A stretch of 53,952 nt of DNA, taken from the NCBI GenBank assembly GCA_015057435.1, contig SVEJ01000020.1, positions 1 through 53,952 of the forward strand, given 5' to 3'. The DNA comes from Lachnospiraceae bacterium. Its GTDB lineage: Bacteria > Bacillota > Clostridia > Lachnospirales > Lachnospiraceae. The notes below the pieces were generated by a model that saw only the letters and a list, made by a program, of their open reading frames with translations, was not told where the DNA came from and made no database searches. A program made the translations under genes and the position numbers. This document shows, one piece after another, positions 50,561 to 53,952 of this stretch; the stretch's first letter is position 1; every line of letters begins with the position of its first letter.

Positions 50561-52987
50561 ATGTCAATCAAAAAGTCACTTCAAAGTTCTATTATCTTAA
50601 TCGCCATTACGCCGGTATTGATTATGGCAATCTTGGCATACGTAATCATTGCAACAAAGTATGCGCAGATTAATACAGAAAACACAAAGTCTATTGCATT
50701 AGATTACGGATATGGCTTTTCAGCGCAGTTAGAAGCACAGATAATCGAAACGTCTGCCATAGCGAATCTCAATGACACCAAAACATACCTATTAGAAAAA
50801 GTCAATGCACCGGATGTATTGCTCAACACTTCATCAACGCACTACTCCAATATTAAAAATACAATCATACAGATGTCCGGTAATTACAATAACAATGTCA
50901 ATTATTACATTTACGATATCGATGGTTATCTTGTTGTTTCGTCTTCTGATGACAGTATCTCAGATTGGACAGAGGTCATGTTAGATTCTGTAACAACATA
51001 CGAAACTACCAATATTCACAGTAACTCTTCATTTTCAGACAATTCCATTGATATCATTACGCCTATCATAGTAAAAAATCAGACGATTGGTCTTGTGCGT
51101 ACCAATATAAGATCTGATTATTTCGGAAACTATCTCGATAGCACTGCATCCAGTATCGGATTTGTTATCGACGAGAATGAAAAACCTATGTTTGGATATG
51201 ACAGTTCATCAAAAGATGATCAGGAATTCTTAACACAGATAAAGAATTTACAAGCAAAGTCACAAGATGCAAGCAAAAATTCAGTTCTATCAATTGGCAA
51301 CGATTACAACTATGGATATTCAACACTTGACGAACACGGATGGACTTATGTAGTTAAGCAAAGTACGGATACTTTCACTAACATCGTCTCATCCTTACCA
51401 ATTATATTCATCATCCTTTTAGTGATTGTCATTATTTTATCTATTCACATTAGCCAAGGACTTGCTGAAAAGTACACACAGCCTATCATCGAATTAAATG
51501 AGAACATGAGAACCGCTGCAGCAGGTGAATTGAATGTGCACTGCGATATTGAAACTGAAGATGAATTCGGAACACTGTCAGACAGTTTCAACCAAATGAT
51601 GGATATCATTTCTACAAACTACAACGAAGCAATTTCTTCCAAACGTGACGCAGAATCAAGTAAGCAAGAACTGCAACTACACTACGAAGCCATGGAAAAA
51701 CTTGCTTATACCGATGCATTAACGGGTTTATATAACAGAACTGCTTTTTTCAAATTCGCAAACGAAGTATTATCTGACAATAAATCAGGCTTCAAAAACC
51801 ATGCAGTTATCTTCATTGATTTAGATGGATTCAAATCAATTAATGATACACTCGGACACGATTACGGTGATTTACTACTAAAAGCTGTTACGCAAAAATT
51901 CTCCTCATTTATTAACGAGGACGATATTCTTGCTCGTAACGGTGGTGATGAATTCGTAATCCTGCGCAACCAAGTTAAATCCGCTGAAGATTTGGAACAA
52001 TTCTTACAAAAATTGGTATCCATCTCTTCGCATCCGTTTTTGCTAGAAGATGAAACCGTACACATATCATTAAGTGCCGGTGTTGCACTTTTTCCTCAAA
52101 ACGGCTTATCATTAGGCGAACTAATGAAAAATGCCGATATTGCGATGTATTCATCTAAGACTGCAGGAAAGAACGGATATACATTCTTTAGTTCTACTAT
52201 GGAAGATGAAGTCAACCGCAGAAATGATTTGATTGATATTTTAAGAGAAGCCATTGCAAACAAAGATATCTATTTACTCTATCAACCACAGGCTGATGTA
52301 ACAACAGGTGAAATTACAGGCTGTGAAGCATTGATGCGATTGAACTCTCCAATTGTTGGTTTTGTTTCTCCTGATGAATTCATTCCTGTAGCTGAAGAAT
52401 GCGGCTTGATTGACGAACTGGGTGAATGGGCATTATTAGAAGCTTGTAGCTTCAACCAAAGGCTAATAGATGCCGGTTTCAAACCAATTAGGATTTCCGT
52501 CAATGTATCTACTGCCCAATTAAGAAGTAATCGGTTAATCAAGGCCATTGAATCGATACCTGATACACTTTCTATGTCGCTTGAATACTTAGAAATCGAG
52601 TTAACCGAAAGTGTATTAATGACAAACTTTAGTCACAACCTTGCATTAATCAATCGAATGAAAGAATTAGGCGTTAAGATTGCTTTAGATGATTTTGGTA
52701 CCGGATATTCATCATTTAGTTATTTAACCAAGATACCTATTAACACACTTAAGATTGACAAATCATTTATTGCAAATATATCAGAAAATAAAAATGACGC
52801 ATACATCGCCGGAACAATCATTAACTTAGCTCACCAGTTAGGTATTACTGTCATTGCAGAAGGCGTCGAAACAATCGAACAACTAAGAATTCTTCAAAGT
52901 CAAATGTGTGATATATTACAAGGATACTTTTTCAGCCGTGCAATATCCGAAGATGACTTTATCGAATTATTAAAAATCAACTCATAA
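50561..52987 (+). CDS. Membrane-bound GGDEF-EAL cyclic di-GMP enzyme with extracellular sensor
   Basis: An 808-residue signalling protein. TM1 (about 10-30) and TM2 (about 277-297) flank an extracellular dCache-like sensor. A HAMP linker (about 300-350) and a coiled coil follow, then a GGDEF domain with intact GGDEF (about 461-465; RNGGDEFVIL) and an EAL domain with EALMR (about 588), ELTES, DDFGTGYSS and AEGVET, all catalytic residues present. It could therefore make and break cyclic di-GMP. The inhibitory RxxD site is not kept (NEDD), so synthesis may escape product inhibition. It lies divergent from the CheX/CheY pair and 14 bases before DUF1292. Confidence 0.95.
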   Translation: MSIKKSLQSSIILIAITPVLIMAILAYVIIATKYAQINTENTKSIALDYGYGFSAQLEAQIIETSAIANLNDTKTYLLEKVNAPDVLLNTSSTHYSNIKNTIIQMSGNYNNNVNYYIYDIDGYLVVSSSDDSISDWTEVMLDSVTTYETTNIHSNSSFSDNSIDIITPIIVKNQTIGLVRTNIRSDYFGNYLDSTASSIGFVIDENEKPMFGYDSSSKDDQEFLTQIKNLQAKSQDASKNSVLSIGNDYNYGYSTLDEHGWTYVVKQSTDTFTNIVSSLPIIFIILLVIVIILSIHISQGLAEKYTQPIIELNENMRTAAAGELNVHCDIETEDEFGTLSDSFNQMMDIISTNYNEAISSKRDAESSKQELQLHYEAMEKLAYTDALTGLYNRTAFFKFANEVLSDNKSGFKNHAVIFIDLDGFKSINDTLGHDYGDLLLKAVTQKFSSFINEDDILARNGGDEFVILRNQVKSAEDLEQFLQKLVSISSHPFLLEDETVHISLSAGVALFPQNGLSLGELMKNADIAMYSSKTAGKNGYTFFSSTMEDEVNRRNDLIDILREAIANKDIYLLYQPQADVTTGEITGCEALMRLNSPIVGFVSPDEFIPVAEECGLIDELGEWALLEACSFNQRLIDAGFKPIRISVNVSTAQLRSNRLIKAIESIPDTLSMSLEYLEIELTESVLMTNFSHNLALINRMKELGVKIALDDFGTGYSSFSYLTKIPINTLKIDKSFIANISENKNDAYIAGTIINLAHQLGITVIAEGVETIEQLRILQSQMCDILQGYFFSRAISEDDFIELLKINS

Positions 52988-53001
52988 CAGGAGGTGCTAA
53001 T

Positions 53002-53295
53002 ATGAAAGAGAATATTGAATACATCGAGGACACAATCACATTGTATTTAGATAATAACAAAGAGGTTGAATGCGATATTCTTGCAATTTTCCCAATCAAA
53101 GATCAACACTATATCGCATTAATGCCACAAAAACCAATTGAAGGATATGAAGCAGGTGAATATTTCTTATATCGATACCAATCAGACGGAAAAAATGTCG
53201 ACATATCAGATATTGAATCTGAAGAAGAATGGGAAATTGTCGAAGATAAATTTGAAGAATTACTTGATGAAGACGAATTTAATTCCATGAAATAA
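53002..53295 (+). CDS. DUF1292 family protein
   Basis: A 97-residue soluble, acidic protein of the DUF1292 family, widespread in Firmicutes and of unknown function. Typical are ITLYLDNNKEVECDILAIFPIKDQHYIALMP and the C-terminal acidic helix EEEWEIVEDKFEELLDE. AGGAGGTG precedes the ATG. It follows the GGDEF-EAL gene by 14 bases, so it is probably on the same mRNA. Confidence 0.93.
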   Translation: MKENIEYIEDTITLYLDNNKEVECDILAIFPIKDQHYIALMPQKPIEGYEAGEYFLYRYQSDGKNVDISDIESEEEWEIVEDKFEELLDEDEFNSMK

Positions 53296-53305
53296 TAATC
53301 ATTCT

Positions 53306-53346
53306 AAAATAATCGCTATACGTCATCGACGCATAGCGATTATTTT
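53306..53346. terminator. Bidirectional terminator between converging genes
   Basis: AATAATCGCTA-TA-CGTC pairing with GACG-CA-TAGCGATTATT, with TTTA following on the plus strand and TTTTAG on the minus strand. It overlaps the final codon region of the next gene. Confidence 0.85.
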
Positions 53347-53575
53347 ACATTCCACCCATATTTTTCAGTTGTTCAAATAATTTTAAATCTTGTTCTGTAA
53401 CACGCATATTCGTACAAATCTTCTTGCCTTCCGGAGATGTAACAGCTATTTCTATCACACTTCCCTCTCCTATATTCTGCGCGGCTGCAGCAAAAAACAT
53501 CGGTACTTTCGGATGATTTCTTTTGAATTCATCTAACATTCCTTTCATCTGCATAAGCATCATCGGATTCATCAT
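53345..53575 (-). CDS. Small soluble protein of unknown function
   Basis: A 76-residue protein starting MMNPMMLMQMKGML, with a central AAAAQNIGEGSVIEIAVTSPEGKKICTNMRVT beta-like segment and a C-terminal helix LKLFEQLKNMGGM. The start at 53575 follows GGGAGGTTTTATT; an ATG at 53590 overlaps that site and is less likely. No membrane segment beyond the methionine-rich helix. It may be read with the rRNA unit only if the terminator upstream leaks. The family is not recognised. Confidence 0.75.
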   Translation of the reverse strand: MMNPMMLMQMKGMLDEFKRNHPKVPMFFAAAAQNIGEGSVIEIAVTSPEGKKICTNMRVTEQDLKLFEQLKNMGGM

Positions 53576-53615
53576 AATAAAACCTCCCATCTATCTTCTT
53601 GAATTATAGGATAAA

Positions 53616-53649
53616 AGTAAAAAGCTCTGGAATATTAATTCCAAAGCTT
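53616..53649 (-). terminator. Terminator of the rRNA/tRNA-Trp transcript
   Basis: On the minus strand AAGCTTTGGAAT-TAAT-ATTCCAGAGCTT followed by TTTACTTTTA. Confidence 0.82.
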
Positions 53650-53660
53650 CTTTCGCTTAG

Positions 53661-53731
53661 CAGGGGCTGAGAGAATCGAACTCCCACCAAAGGTTTTGGA
53701 GACCCCTATCATACCATTTGACCAAGCCCCT
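53661..53731 (-). tRNA. tRNA-Trp (CCA)
   Basis: On the minus strand: acceptor AGGGGCT/AGCCCCT, D-arm GTCAAATGGTATGAT, anticodon stem GGGGT/ACCTT with loop CTCCAAA giving anticodon CCA, T-arm GGGAGTTCGATTCTCTC, discriminator G. The CCA end is not encoded. It lies 126 bases downstream of the 23S rRNA. Confidence 0.95.
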
Positions 53732-53857
53732 ATATGTTGATAGATTACCACATTTCAAATAATCAATCAATAGTTTTTTGTGTACCTTCAGAACTTCATA
53801 CAAAGATGCGTTCCATCTCTTATCTTTTCCATCTTCACATATCTTAAGCAAATTTTT

Positions 53858-53952
53858 AGTTAAGCCTTCGACCTATTAGTACTTGTCAGCTACATGCATT
53901 ACTGCACTTCCACCTCAAGCCTATCTACCTCGTCGTCTTCAAGGGGTCTTAT
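53858..53952 (-). rRNA. 23S rRNA, 3' end only
   Basis: On the minus strand the sequence contains the conserved last segment of 23S rRNA, with GAAGACGACGAGGT, GATAGGC, and CTGACAAGTACTAATAGGTCG before GGCTTAA. The mature 3' end is placed near 53858 by comparison with known ends and is approximate. The rest of the gene is outside the window. Confidence 0.93.

Noticed and set aside
53657..53851. 64-residue open frame at the right end
   Set aside because: It overlaps tRNA-Trp entirely and the rRNA spacer, and has no ribosome binding site.

Overview
The window looks like chromosomal DNA of a low-GC, Gram-positive, anaerobic Clostridia, most likely a Lachnospiraceae gut bacterium. The grounds are AT-rich intergenic DNA with classical SigA promoters, AGGAGG-type ribosome binding sites, ferredoxin-dependent 2-oxoacid oxidation, rubredoxin, CarD, DUF3877/DUF975/DUF5684/DUF1292 proteins, and a cell surface built on SH3b, cadherin-like, Ig-like and leucine-rich repeats. 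This assignment is inference; no species is claimed. Most genes lie on the minus strand, including the 23S rRNA whose 3' end enters at the right edge. Starts were chosen by ribosome binding site and often differ from the longest open frame. No CRISPR array, phage or complete insertion sequence was seen.

Region by region. 1-5.9 kb: an ECF sigma factor overlapping a truncated downstream gene, rubredoxin, a two-gene 2-oxoacid:ferredoxin oxidoreductase and a ZIP metal transporter. Between them lie a 23-bp perfect palindrome, a six-unit 13-bp repeat array and a 0.3-kb folded element. 6-11.2 kb: DUF3877 protein, cardiolipin synthase, MATE exporter, DUF5684 membrane protein and AI-2E family permease. 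11.4-13.7 kb (plus strand): a CbbX/SpoVK-type AAA+ ATPase followed after one base by a LysR regulator. 13.8-18 kb: DUF975 protein, seryl-tRNA synthetase, glycogen synthase, YfbR-type HD nucleotidase. 18-23.8 kb: an orphan pilin-like protein, two identical tRNA-Gly genes, an unrecognised 703-residue protein, a divergent acidic membrane protein, a methyltransferase and Hsp33.

23.9-27.2 kb: a secreted cohesin-like protein in an operon with an SH3b/glucosaminidase wall hydrolase. 27.4-33.5 kb: ABC-F ATPase, HflX GTPase, TPR membrane protein, second MATE exporter, CarD-like regulator. 33.8-40.5 kb: a 1498-residue surface subtilase, a cytoplasmic GH5 hydrolase, and YebC with two elaborate RNA-like folds at its 3' end. 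40.6-48.8 kb: a small membrane protein, a CorC-like CBS protein, MazF/EndoA without an adjacent antitoxin, alanine racemase, NAD(P)HX repair enzyme and PurL. 49-53.6 kb: a CheY/CheX-phosphatase pair divergent from a GGDEF-EAL enzyme, DUF1292 and a small conserved-looking protein. 53.6-54 kb: tRNA-Trp and the 23S rRNA end.

The most unusual material is largely non-coding: several long folded elements at gene 3' ends, and a TTkACATAA motif with an exact 13-bp period at two separate loci, one of them overlapping the promoter of a cell-wall hydrolase. Among proteins, the CheX-like phosphatase with a complete active-site motif, the subtilase with a domain inserted inside its catalytic domain, the AAA+/LysR pair and the unknown 703-residue protein deserve attention.
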